Positions 1 to 6,173 of a stretch of DNA of 8,455 nucleotides are shown here, piece by piece. The notes under the pieces are model-generated. The model did no database searches and was not told the DNA's origin. It saw only the letters and a list, made by a program, of their open reading frames with translations. Source of the DNA: an uncultured Methylotenera sp. Lineage in GTDB: Bacteria > Pseudomonadota > Gammaproteobacteria > Burkholderiales > Methylophilaceae. Both the position numbers and the translations under genes were made by a program. Location of the stretch: positions 1 through 8,455 of the forward strand of contig NZ_CAMLGS010000057.1 in the NCBI RefSeq assembly GCF_946479685.1, read 5' to 3'. Position 1 is the stretch's first letter. Each line of letters begins with the position of its first letter.

Positions 1-480
<480 letters not shown>

Positions 481-481
481 G

Positions 482-507
482 TCTAATTTACATTAACTTA
501 AATTAGA
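482..507 (+). repeat. AT-rich perfect inverted repeat after ilvC
   Basis: A perfect 9-bp inverted repeat begins just after the ilvC stop: TCTAATTTA at 482-490 and TAAATTAGA at 499-507, with an 8-nt loop. It has no T-run of its own and lies just before the true terminator. It may be a 3'-end stabilising hairpin or a protein site; the role is unknown. Confidence 0.55.
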
Positions 508-514
508 TTAAGTC

Positions 515-549
515 AAAAGGGCAAAACGTTTAACGATTTGCCCTTTTTT
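515..549 (+). terminator. Intrinsic terminator of ilvC
   Basis: The stem AAAAGGGCAAA (515-525) pairs perfectly with TTTGCCCTTTT (537-547) around an 11-nt loop and runs into a T6 tract (544-549). This is a textbook intrinsic terminator 35 bases after the ilvC stop. It separates ilvC from psd transcriptionally, so psd probably needs its own promoter. Confidence 0.9.
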
Positions 550-550
550 A

Positions 551-615
551 TTAGAGTTGAGTAAGCCCACTCTAATTACCGTTATACGCATACTTAGAGT
601 TGTGCTTACTATAAA
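551..615 (+). promoter_or_regulatory. Nested inverted repeats and possible -10 upstream of psd
   Basis: TTAGAGT occurs at 551-557 and 594-600, with its complement ACTCTAA at 569-575 between them. The middle copy can therefore pair with either side. The right-hand pairing is extended by AGTAAGC (560-566) with GCTTACT (604-610), giving 7 bp, a 2x3 internal loop and another 7 bp. A TATAAA hexamer at 610-615 abuts the structure and could be the psd -10, but no convincing -35 is seen. This could be an operator, a small attenuator-like leader, or a relic repeat. The repeats are certain; the function is not. Confidence 0.4.
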
Positions 616-653
616 TTGAGTTAACAATAAAAATAACGACCATTGGAATTATC

Positions 654-1508
654 GTGCAAACCAACATAACAGTACTCACACAATACATATTACCTAAGCA
701 GGCAATAACTGCGCTTGCCGGGAAACTCGCCCATCTAAAGGGCGGCAAAGTAACAACTGCCGTGATTCGCTGGTTTATTAAACGTTACAACGTCAACATG
801 AACGAGGCTGCCAAACCGGACGTTGCTTCCTACCAAAGTTTTAATGCATTTTTCACGCGCCCGCTAGCGCCTAATGCCAGACCATTAGCTAACGCAAAGT
901 TTATCTGCCCGGTGGATGGCGCAATTAGCCAATTTGGCAACATTGAACAAGACCAGATTTTTCAAGCCAAAGGCCACAGCTACACCACCACAGCACTAGT
1001 TGGTGGCGACGTAAATACAGCCAAGCAATATGAAAACGGCTTATTTGCCTGCCTTTATTTAAGCCCCAAAGACTATCACCGCATCCATATGCCATGCGAT
1101 GGCCGCTTAATGAAGATGACCTATGTTCCTGGTGACTTATTCTCGGTCAACCCAACCACTGCTCAAGGCGTACCCGGCTTATTTGCACGCAATGAGCGCG
1201 TAGTTTGTGAGTTCAAATCGGAACAGCACGGCAACTTTGTTTTGGTGTTAGTTGGCGCAACCATTGTGGGCAGCATGGCAACGGTGTGGCACGATGCAGT
1301 TGACGGAATCATCAACCCACCACGCATAGGGACGATTAAAACCTGGACGTACGCCGACAAGAATATCACCTTAAAACAAGGCGAGGAAATGGGAAGATTC
1401 TTACTAGGCTCTACCGTAGTAATGCTATTTCAAAAAGATACGCTAACATTCAACACCGCATGGCAGCCAGCGCAATCCATCAAGCTGGGCGAACTCATGG
1501 GCAATTAA
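654..1508 (+). CDS. psd: Phosphatidylserine decarboxylase proenzyme
   Basis: The 284-residue protein is a pyruvoyl-dependent decarboxylase that makes phosphatidylethanolamine from phosphatidylserine at the inner membrane. The self-cleavage motif LGST is at residues 251-254. Cleavage between Gly252 and Ser253 would give a long beta chain and a short alpha chain whose first residue becomes the pyruvoyl group. The other expected autoproteolysis residues are visible: Asp88 in PVDGA and the histidines of YHRIHMP (142 and 145), equivalent to Asp90 and His147 of the E. coli enzyme. The start is GTG at 654, chosen because a GGA ribosome-binding core lies 6 nt upstream and the N-terminus (QYILPK near residue 10) matches the E. 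coli start. In many betaproteobacteria psd is followed by pssA and leuA; here it faces a convergent gene instead. Confidence 0.95.
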   Translation: MQTNITVLTQYILPKQAITALAGKLAHLKGGKVTTAVIRWFIKRYNVNMNEAAKPDVASYQSFNAFFTRPLAPNARPLANAKFICPVDGAISQFGNIEQDQIFQAKGHSYTTTALVGGDVNTAKQYENGLFACLYLSPKDYHRIHMPCDGRLMKMTYVPGDLFSVNPTTAQGVPGLFARNERVVCEFKSEQHGNFVLVLVGATIVGSMATVWHDAVDGIINPPRIGTIKTWTYADKNITLKQGEEMGRFLLGSTVVMLFQKDTLTFNTAWQPAQSIKLGELMGN

Positions 1509-1515
1509 GACACAA

Positions 1516-1550
1516 GCCGATTCTCTAGCTATATTTTCTAGAGAATCGGC
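1516..1550. terminator. 13-bp perfect hairpin between convergent psd and rppH
   Basis: GCCGATTCTCTAG at 1516-1528 is perfectly complementary to CTAGAGAATCGGC at 1538-1550, with a 9-nt loop, starting 8 bases after the psd stop. It is stable but neither side carries a T-run, so it is not a canonical intrinsic terminator. It may act as a transcript 3'-end barrier for psd or mark a Rho-dependent end. A second small hairpin (TGCTG 1638-1642 with CAGCA 1646-1650) lies nearer the rppH stop and also lacks a T-run. Nothing else is evident in 1551-1667. Confidence 0.5.
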
Positions 1551-1667
1551 CTGATAAACAAAAACTGAACAACAGGGCGATAAAACTATAAAACGACAGT
1601 ACACCCCCTGTGCACCGCGCTAAGAAACATCCTAAATGCTGCACGCAGCAACACTTACCCGCCGCAG

Positions 1668-2159
1668 TTACTTATGCGCACCTTTATGATGATATAAATT
1701 CGGAGCTAGCTCATTCAGCGCCGCCTCATATACCGCACGCTTAAACTCAATCACGTCCTCCAGTGGCACCCAGTAGTCATTCCAGCGCCAAGCATCAAAC
1801 TCCGGGTGGCTAGTTGCTCTCAGCGAAACATCACTGTCACGCCCCATCAAACGCAGCAAATACCAGATTTGCTTTTGTCCACGGTAACTACCTCGCCATT
1901 CACGCTTAACCCAGCTGGTTGGAACTTCATAGCGCAGCCAATCCTTGGTACGGCCTAAAATCTTCACATGCTCAGGTTTTAGACCCACCTCCTCCATTAG
2001 CTCGCGATACATCGCTTGCTCTGGACTCTCGCCATAGTTAATCCCACCTTGCGGAAACTGCCAAGCATGCTCACGGATACGCTTACCCCAAAAAACCTGA
2101 TTGTTGGCATTACATAGAATAATGCCGACATTCGGGCGAAACCCGTCACGATCTAACAT
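1668..2159 (-). CDS. rppH: RNA 5'-pyrophosphohydrolase (Nudix family)
   Basis: The 163-residue protein removes pyrophosphate from the 5' triphosphate end of mRNA, which triggers RNase E decay in the cytoplasm. The full Nudix box G-x5-E-x7-REUxEExGU is present at residues 38-60, with the catalytic glutamates in RELMEE at 53, 56 and 57. The N-terminus ([15 protein letters not shown], then a WQFPQGG segment) and the tryptophan-rich KxWYLLRL and FxxWRW segments are characteristic of RppH rather than generic Nudix hydrolases. The length is typical, slightly on the short side for betaproteobacteria. The ATG start matches the family N-terminus exactly; only a weak AGG core about 14 nt upstream is seen as ribosome-binding site. 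The gene is divergent from the YVTN lipoprotein gene and convergent with psd. Confidence 0.95.
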   Translation of the reverse strand: MLDRDGFRPNVGIILCNANNQVFWGKRIREHAWQFPQGGINYGESPEQAMYRELMEEVGLKPEHVKILGRTKDWLRYEVPTSWVKREWRGSYRGQKQIWYLLRLMGRDSDVSLRATSHPEFDAWRWNDYWVPLEDVIEFKRAVYEAALNELAPNLYHHKGAHK

Positions 2160-2185
2160 AGCATAAACTGCCTAAATAATACTGT

Positions 2186-2191
2186 TATAAA
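2186..2191 (+). promoter_or_regulatory. Possible -10 for the YVTN lipoprotein gene
   Basis: TATAAA lies in the AT-rich gap between divergent rppH and the YVTN gene. A transcript starting near 2198 would leave a leader of about 70 nt before the preferred start at 2269. It would also exclude the upstream in-frame ATG at 2194 from the message. No good -35 hexamer is seen at 17 bp, so this is tentative. Confidence 0.35.
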
Positions 2192-2268
2192 ATATGATGC
2201 AATTTTTTCATATTTCCAGCATTATTGAAAGCAACCATTTGCCCGATAGTCAATTAATCTTCAAAGTA

Positions 2269-3276
2269 ATGAAACCAAACAAATTCAATCCCAGCAAAAT
2301 CAGCAGCTACATCCTACTTAGTGGCTTAGTCATAGCCATTCTGTCTTGCTCCACAGGTGTAAATTCCAACAAAGGCAATAGCCAGCATTACGCCTACATT
2401 ACCAATCAAGGTGCAGACACCGTGTCTGTGATTAACACACACAGCAATCAAGTCACCCATACGATTCGTGTAGGAAAAGCACCGGTCGGCGTTGCGGTAG
2501 CGCCGCAACTAAAGCGCGCTTATATTTCCAACGTTGAGAGCCAAGACATTTCCGTCATCAACACACAAAACAACACATTGATTGACACCATCAAAGTCAA
2601 CGGCTCACCGGTTGGGCTAGCAATCTCACCTGACGAGAAAACACTTTACGCAGCAGATTGGTTCAACAATCGCGTACTCGCAATCAGCACCGCCAACACC
2701 AAAACCGTGCGAGAGTTAAGTATAGGTGAGGCACCTGCCGGCCTTGCGGTAAGCCCTAACAATAAAACGCTGTATATCACCAATCGGGACAGCAACGACA
2801 TTGCTGTGATTGATGCCGAGGCGCTTACACTAAATCATAGAATCCAGGTCGGCAAACATCCGTTTGGTATCGCATTAAGCAGCTCAGGCAAATTACTAGC
2901 CAGCGTCAATGTACAAGATGACACCGTCAGTATCATCAATACCGAGAACAGCAGCATAGAAAACATGAAGGTGGGTTACCACCCCTATTGCGCAGCATTT
3001 AGCGCAGATGAAAAAACACTCTACGTCACCAACACGCAGGACGACAGTGTCACCGTATTGGACATTGCCAGCAAAAGAGTGATTACTACCATTAATGTAG
3101 GCAGCACGCCTGAGGGGATCAGCATCGACTACGCCAACCATCGCGCCTATGTAGCCAACTGGGGCAGCAACAACGTAAGTGTGATTGACACCAAGACCAA
3201 TCAGCTATTAACAACCATTAACACCGGCGAGAAAAGCCGCGCATTTGGTCAATTTATTTTGAATCTACAACCCTAA
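2269..3276 (+). CDS. YVTN-repeat seven-bladed beta-propeller lipoprotein
   Basis: The product is a predicted 335-residue secreted lipoprotein of unknown ligand. Residues 1-26 form a lipoprotein signal peptide: lysines, then a hydrophobic stretch ending ILS before Cys27. After a short Asn/Ser-rich linker come seven repeats of about 42 residues, beginning near 43, 85, 127, 169, 210, 252 and 294. Each has the pattern LYxxN...VxVIDT....TIxVGxxPxGIAxS. This is the YVTN family propeller, the type annotated beside PQQ-dependent dehydrogenases as well as in many unrelated surface proteins. The frame is open from an ATG at 2194, but the extra 25 residues would put a non-signal sequence ahead of the signal peptide, so 2269 is preferred. 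Neither start has a good ribosome-binding site. The MxaD-like gene follows 197 bp downstream on the same strand with no terminator seen between them. A redox or substrate-binding role is possible but unproven. Confidence 0.85.
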   Translation: MKPNKFNPSKISSYILLSGLVIAILSCSTGVNSNKGNSQHYAYITNQGADTVSVINTHSNQVTHTIRVGKAPVGVAVAPQLKRAYISNVESQDISVINTQNNTLIDTIKVNGSPVGLAISPDEKTLYAADWFNNRVLAISTANTKTVRELSIGEAPAGLAVSPNNKTLYITNRDSNDIAVIDAEALTLNHRIQVGKHPFGIALSSSGKLLASVNVQDDTVSIINTENSSIENMKVGYHPYCAAFSADEKTLYVTNTQDDSVTVLDIASKRVITTINVGSTPEGISIDYANHRAYVANWGSNNVSVIDTKTNQLLTTINTGEKSRAFGQFILNLQP

Positions 3277-3335
3277 TTTAATCGCACAGTACGCAATCAC
3301 AAAGCAAAGCAGTCGCTACCAGCTGTCAACCAAGC

Positions 3336-3418
3336 CAGATTCACCGCGTTGAATACAGCACAAAGCACTTTACTATTGCAGATTCAGGCTCTCATAAATT
3401 CAGATTCTAATTTATAAT
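3336..3418 (+). promoter_or_regulatory. Promoter region of the MxaD-like gene
   Basis: A perfect TATAAT is at 3413-3418, giving a start near 3425 and a leader of about 50 nt, but the -35 position (around 3390-3395) is poor, which suggests an activator. Three copies of CAGATTC start at 3336, 3379 and 3401, with spacings of 43 and 22 bp, close to four and two helical turns. A perfect inverted repeat ATAAATT/AATTTAT (3394-3400 and 3409-3415) surrounds the third copy and overlaps the -10. The elements are directly visible; regulation is inferred. Confidence 0.55.
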
Positions 3419-3473
3419 GTATTGTTGTTTTTGAACAGTTCCTCTCATTATTGAGATCTTTGGAGAAAAATGA

Positions 3474-4010
3474 ATGAAAAAAATCCTAGCGTTAATCGCA
3501 CTTAGCTTAACCACAAGCTTTGTTTCTATCACAGCATCTGCACACGGCCCATCACCACTTAAGGTTGATAAGTCAGTAACAATCAAAGCTGAGCCTGCTA
3601 AAGTTTGGGCATTAGTAAAAGACTTCGGCAACATGCAAAAATGGCACCCAGCGGTGACCAACACCAAACTAGAGAAAAAAGGTGAAGATACATTTAGAAC
3701 GCTAACCCTAAAAGACGGCGGCACCATTCTTGAAAAACTACGCGGCGCTGATGACGCTGACATGAAAATCCGCTATGAGATCGTTTCAAGCGGCTTACCA
3801 TTGACTGATTACAACTCATATATCGTAGTTAAAAAAGGTGCAAACCCAGGCGAATCTACAGTGCAATGGGTTGGTCGCTTCTACCGTTTATACAAACTAA
3901 ACCCACCTATCCCAGCAGGTCAAGATGATGAAACTGCATTAAATGCAATCAATGGCATTTACGATGCAGGTTTAGCTGGTCTTAAAAAGGCAGCTGAATC
4001 ATCAAAGTAA
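3474..4010 (+). CDS. MxaD-like periplasmic SRPBCC-family protein
   Basis: The 178-residue protein has a clear Sec signal peptide (MKK start, hydrophobic core, ASA before residue 24), leaving a mature protein of 155 residues, about 17 kDa. Its body has START/polyketide-cyclase (SRPBCC) features: a VxIKAEPAKVWALVKDFG segment at 35-52, the KWHPAV motif at 56-61 and a C-terminal amphipathic helix at about 152-174. In size, export and N-terminal motif it resembles MxaD, the 17-kDa periplasmic protein that helps methanol dehydrogenase interact with its cytochrome c partner. No methanol dehydrogenase genes are in view, so the gene symbol is withheld; a general periplasmic lipid or cofactor binder is the alternative. 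GGAG at 3462-3465 is a strong ribosome-binding site 8 nt before the ATG. Two tandem terminators follow. Confidence 0.8.
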   Translation: MKKILALIALSLTTSFVSITASAHGPSPLKVDKSVTIKAEPAKVWALVKDFGNMQKWHPAVTNTKLEKKGEDTFRTLTLKDGGTILEKLRGADDADMKIRYEIVSSGLPLTDYNSYIVVKKGANPGESTVQWVGRFYRLYKLNPPIPAGQDDETALNAINGIYDAGLAGLKKAAESSK

Positions 4011-4045
4011 GTAACCGCGAAGGTTCTCAAAACGAAGCCTCAACA

Positions 4046-4082
4046 AAATGGTCACTTATGCAATGGCTACGTGACCTTTTTT
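4046..4082 (+). terminator. First intrinsic terminator after the MxaD-like gene
   Basis: GGTCAC (4050-4055) pairs with GTGACC (4071-4076) around a 15-nt loop and is followed by T6 (4077-4082). An A-run at 4045-4048 precedes the stem. It lies 40 nt after the stop codon and is a typical intrinsic terminator of moderate strength. Confidence 0.75.
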
Positions 4083-4109
4083 GACAGTTTGCGCGGTAGA
4101 ACATACAAA
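4081..4109 (+). promoter_or_regulatory. Near-consensus sigma-70 promoter between two terminators
   Basis: A perfect TTGACA (4081-4086) is separated by exactly 17 bp from TACAAA (4104-4109), which matches TATAAT at four of six positions. The -35 reuses the last two Ts of the first terminator's T-run. Initiation near 4116 would give an RNA of only about 43 nt before the second terminator. It could be a real tiny-RNA promoter or a chance match. Confidence 0.4.
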
Positions 4110-4126
4110 AAATTGTCAGTAAATGT

Positions 4127-4158
4127 AAAAAAGCGGAACTTAAAAGTTCCGCTTTTTT
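4127..4158. terminator. Second, bidirectional intrinsic terminator
   Basis: AAAAAAGCGGAACTT (4127-4141) is perfectly complementary to AAGTTCCGCTTTTTT (4144-4158). A GC-containing stem with a very small loop is flanked by A6 on the left and T6 on the right, so it can terminate on both strands. It insulates the pilin region from upstream transcription. Confidence 0.88.
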
Positions 4159-4458
4159 ATTGTTCATTGATACCGCAATCAGAATATTGCCTGAAACTAT
4201 AAAACTACAGCACACGAATCAAACACCTTTACATCAAAAGATAATAGAGTAAAAATCATATTAAATACAAACTGTTACAATCATAATCATCTATAAAAAT
4301 GTCTCTTAAATCCCTACACGCCTATTTAAAAACATTAAGAAATAACAATTACACATAGAGTTATTAAAAAACTGGCACAACCGTTGCTTATTAGAAACCA
4401 AGCAGCACTCTTAAACATAGTGTGAAAACACTTAATATTTTTACTAAAGGAAACTAAA
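4159..4458 (+). promoter_or_regulatory. AT-rich upstream control region of the pilin gene
   Basis: This 300-base stretch holds no gene. It is strongly AT-rich, as expected for the bent DNA upstream of a sigma-54 promoter. An inverted repeat AATAAC/GTTATT (4341-4346 and 4360-4365) sits just upstream of the -24 element. AATCAA at 4217-4222 followed by a TTT run is only a near match to the IHF consensus. Activator (PilR-type) sites would be expected here but cannot be assigned with confidence. Confidence 0.5.
4373..4388 (+). promoter_or_regulatory. Sigma-54 (-24/-12) promoter of the pilin gene
   Basis: TGGCAC at 4373-4378, five bases, then TTGCT at 4384-4388 match the RpoN consensus TGGCAC-N5-TTGCW at every defined position. 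The invariant GG (4374-4375) and GC (4386-4387) are correctly 10 bases apart. The predicted start near 4399 gives a leader of about 60 nt. Pilin genes driven by RpoN and the PilS/PilR two-component system are well known in Gram-negative bacteria. Confidence 0.9.
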
Positions 4459-4815
4459 ATGAAACAAGTACAAAAAGGTTTTACCTTGATTGAGTTGATG
4501 ATTGTAGTTGCAATTATCGGCATTTTGGCTGCGGTTGCCTTACCTGCCTACCGTGATTACACACAACGCTCTGCTAACGGCGCCTGTCTGGCAGAAGCCA
4601 AAGCTTATATGAATACTGCCGTTGCCGATGCATCAGATGGCCGCGCCCCTGCTGCTGCACCAACAGTTTCTTGCGCTACAGCGCCTACCATGGTGCAAAC
4701 AGACTATGCAAACAACACAGCCCTAGTCTACATTCCACAAACACGTGGCAACGCAGCCCTTCTCAGGAACATCACTTGCCAAGCAGGCAGCGGATCTTGC
4801 ACAATAGCTCCGTAA
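4459..4815 (+). CDS. Type IV major pilin (prepilin)
   Basis: The 118-residue prepilin has the classic type III leader: MKQVQKG is cut by PilD after Gly7, and the mature chain starts with N-methylated Phe8. [24 protein letters not shown] forms the hydrophobic assembly helix, and Glu12 is the invariant Glu5 of mature pilins. The globular domain is small (mature length about 111) and holds four cysteines, at 43, 72, 107 and 114. Cys107-Cys114 probably make the C-terminal disulfide loop and Cys43-Cys72 a second bridge (inference). AAGGA at 4447-4451 is a good ribosome-binding site 7 nt before the ATG. The sigma-54 promoter and a strong terminator show it is transcribed alone. It is probably pilA, but no other pilus genes are in view to confirm this over a second pilin copy. 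Confidence 0.92.
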   Translation: MKQVQKGFTLIELMIVVAIIGILAAVALPAYRDYTQRSANGACLAEAKAYMNTAVADASDGRAPAAAPTVSCATAPTMVQTDYANNTALVYIPQTRGNAALLRNITCQAGSGSCTIAP

Positions 4816-4844
4816 TATCTCGCTACTATCAAATAGTAAATGCT

Positions 4845-4876
4845 AGATGTGCAAACAGTTCAATGTTCGCACATCT
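4845..4876 (+). other. Hairpin in the pilin 3' untranslated region
   Basis: AGATGTGC (4845-4852) pairs perfectly with GCACATCT (4869-4876). The inner AACA/TGTT (4854-4857 and 4864-4867) can extend the stem past small bulges. It lies between the pilin stop and the terminator, has no T-run, and may protect the highly expressed pilin mRNA from 3' decay. Confidence 0.55.
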
Positions 4877-4887
4877 TAGTGTAAGAG

Positions 4888-4915
4888 AAAGAGATCTTCA
4901 TGATCTCTTTTTTTT
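4888..4915 (+). terminator. Intrinsic terminator of the pilin gene
   Basis: AAAGAGATC (4888-4896) pairs perfectly with GATCTCTTT (4902-4910) around a 5-nt loop and ends in T8 (4908-4915). Read on the minus strand it is followed by CTCTT, so it may also stop transcription arriving from the convergent minus-strand operon. A weaker imperfect hairpin at 4939-4956 is the only other candidate end for that operon. Confidence 0.9.
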
Positions 4916-5028
4916 GCATAAAGACACAGTACCAACAAACCTTGGCCAGCCATGGTAAAACACGACAGATGTCCGGTCCCTGAGGCGATTGAATCAGAGC
5001 CCGCTTCACAATGCCCAACTAAACAACT

Positions 5029-6111
5029 CTACCCAATCGTAACTACTCTAGTACCACCCTTCAGCACTACCACATCAAGCCCCTGCTGTGCCAATATAAA
5101 AGCCGCAGCCGAGCTGCGACGCCCTGTTTGGCAATACACCACATAAGTAGAGCTACGATCTAAGCCTGACAGTTTTGATCTAATCTCATTCAGGGGCAGG
5201 TTAATCGCCCCATCAATATGGTCATATTGATACTCAGAAGGGAGTCGCGCATCTACCCAAATGGCGCCGTCAGCAACCTTGGCCTCTGCAATCTCACGGC
5301 TAACCTGCGTTAGCATCGGCTCTTTCAATAACTCAACAAAATTACGTTTATTTAAGCGCAGCAGCTGCCCATCTGTTTTCATCGTCACGGTAGCGTTGCG
5401 TTTATTGTCAGAAACCAGCGCCTCTTCACCAAATGCACTGCCTTCAGCAAGCTCGGCAACTACCATAGGTAGCGCACCAACCCCATCAGCCTTACTGACC
5501 AGAAGCTCTCCGCTTTCCACCAGGTAATAATAATCCCCTACCGCACCTTGCTGAATTATCACTTGCCCGGCTACGGTCGTGATGCGCTCCATGCGCTCAA
5601 ACATGGCTTCAATATTAGCAATCGGCACTTTACTAAAAACACCTGATTGCAGTTTAGCCACGCTAAACACACTGGTATCACGCATCCACTCTACTGGGGT
5701 TCTGCCAGACTTTCCATCATCGGTTTTGTGCATATTTTTAAGCACATCACCTCCGGTAGGTAACTGATCCCACGTGATCATTATGTCTAACAGGTCATTA
5801 TCTATACGCAGAATCTCCACATCTGTGCGAGCAATACTATCAATAAGATTCTGGTCACAAACAATAGGATGCTTTGCTGCAGCATCACCGCCGCGCAACG
5901 TTACCTTGCCATCATTAACAAGTCTCAGCTCTAACTCACCTTTAATCAAATAAACCGCTTGCTTTGCATGGGTGATATTCATGCGCAGTGGGTTGATGCC
6001 CTTACTAACAGTTTCCACAAAGCATAAGCCAGCAAGCTCACGCTTACGGCTAGCAGATAGCTTGGCAAGAGGTTCCAAAGTGTTTAATAACGCAAGTACA
6101 GCAGTAGTCAT
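5029..6111 (-). CDS. Tandem cyclic-nucleotide-binding and rhodanese domain protein
   Basis: The 360-residue cytoplasmic protein has three domains. Residues 10-115 resemble a cNMP-binding fold (YLIKGELELRL at 54-64) but lack a phosphate-binding cassette, so this copy is probably degenerate. Residues 150-268 form a second cNMP-binding domain with a recognisable cassette: FGEEAL at 227-232, then RNATV at 238-242. Glu229 and Arg238 are nine residues apart, as in the PKA regulatory subunit rather than CAP. Residues 275-360 are a rhodanese domain (VDARLPSEYQYDHIDGAINLP) with active-site loop CQTGRRS at 327-333, Cys327 being catalytic. There is no helix-turn-helix, so it is not a Crp-type regulator. 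The C-terminus stops soon after the conserved GG, shorter than most rhodaneses. It follows the phosphodiesterase-like gene by 101 bp. Suggested role: cyclic-nucleotide-gated sulfur transfer or protein-protein switch (inference). Confidence 0.88.
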   Translation of the reverse strand: MTTAVLALLNTLEPLAKLSASRKRELAGLCFVETVSKGINPLRMNITHAKQAVYLIKGELELRLVNDGKVTLRGGDAAAKHPIVCDQNLIDSIARTDVEILRIDNDLLDIMITWDQLPTGGDVLKNMHKTDDGKSGRTPVEWMRDTSVFSVAKLQSGVFSKVPIANIEAMFERMERITTVAGQVIIQQGAVGDYYYLVESGELLVSKADGVGALPMVVAELAEGSAFGEEALVSDNKRNATVTMKTDGQLLRLNKRNFVELLKEPMLTQVSREIAEAKVADGAIWVDARLPSEYQYDHIDGAINLPLNEIRSKLSGLDRSSTYVVYCQTGRRSSAAAFILAQQGLDVVVLKGGTRVVTIG

Positions 6112-6151
6112 GTGATCTTAAATATCTAAGTTTAGGGTTATGGTCATATAT

Positions 6152-6167
6152 TACCCACTGATGGGTA
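6152..6167. promoter_or_regulatory. Palindrome TACCCA-N4-TGGGTA upstream of the cNMP-binding gene
   Basis: A perfect 6+6 bp inverted repeat with a 4-bp spacer is centred about 50 bp upstream of the start of the minus-strand cNMP-binding/rhodanese gene. Its 16-bp symmetrical layout fits a dimeric regulator site or a small hairpin in the transcript. The regulator is not identifiable from sequence. Confidence 0.45.
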
Positions 6168-6173
6168 TAGCTG

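Noticed and set aside
2194..2268. Upstream ATG giving a 25-residue N-terminal extension of the YVTN lipoprotein
   Set aside because: It lies only 2 bp after the likely -10 box, and the extension would bury a good lipoprotein signal peptide in the chain.
2395..3230. Repetitive DNA in the YVTN gene as a possible tandem-repeat array
   Set aside because: The repeats are clear at protein level, one per propeller blade, but diverged in DNA, so this is not a recent tandem repeat or CRISPR.
3407..3763. 118-codon open frame on the minus strand over the promoter and 5' half of the MxaD-like gene
   Set aside because: It lies antisense to a well-supported exported protein gene and its own promoter, has no recognisable domain, and its low-complexity Ser-rich sequence looks like a shadow frame.
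4671..4958. 95-codon plus-strand open frame overlapping the pilin gene and its terminator
   Set aside because: It is out of frame with the pilin, runs through the pilin terminator hairpin, and shows no ribosome-binding site or family resemblance.
4916..5028. Possible tRNA or small gene between the pilin terminator and the minus-strand operon
   Set aside because: No cloverleaf, no convincing promoter and no coding signal; only a weak imperfect hairpin at 4939-4956 is visible.
5029..6111. Crp/Fnr-type transcription regulator
   Set aside because: A cNMP-binding domain is present but there is no C-terminal helix-turn-helix; the C-terminus is a rhodanese instead.
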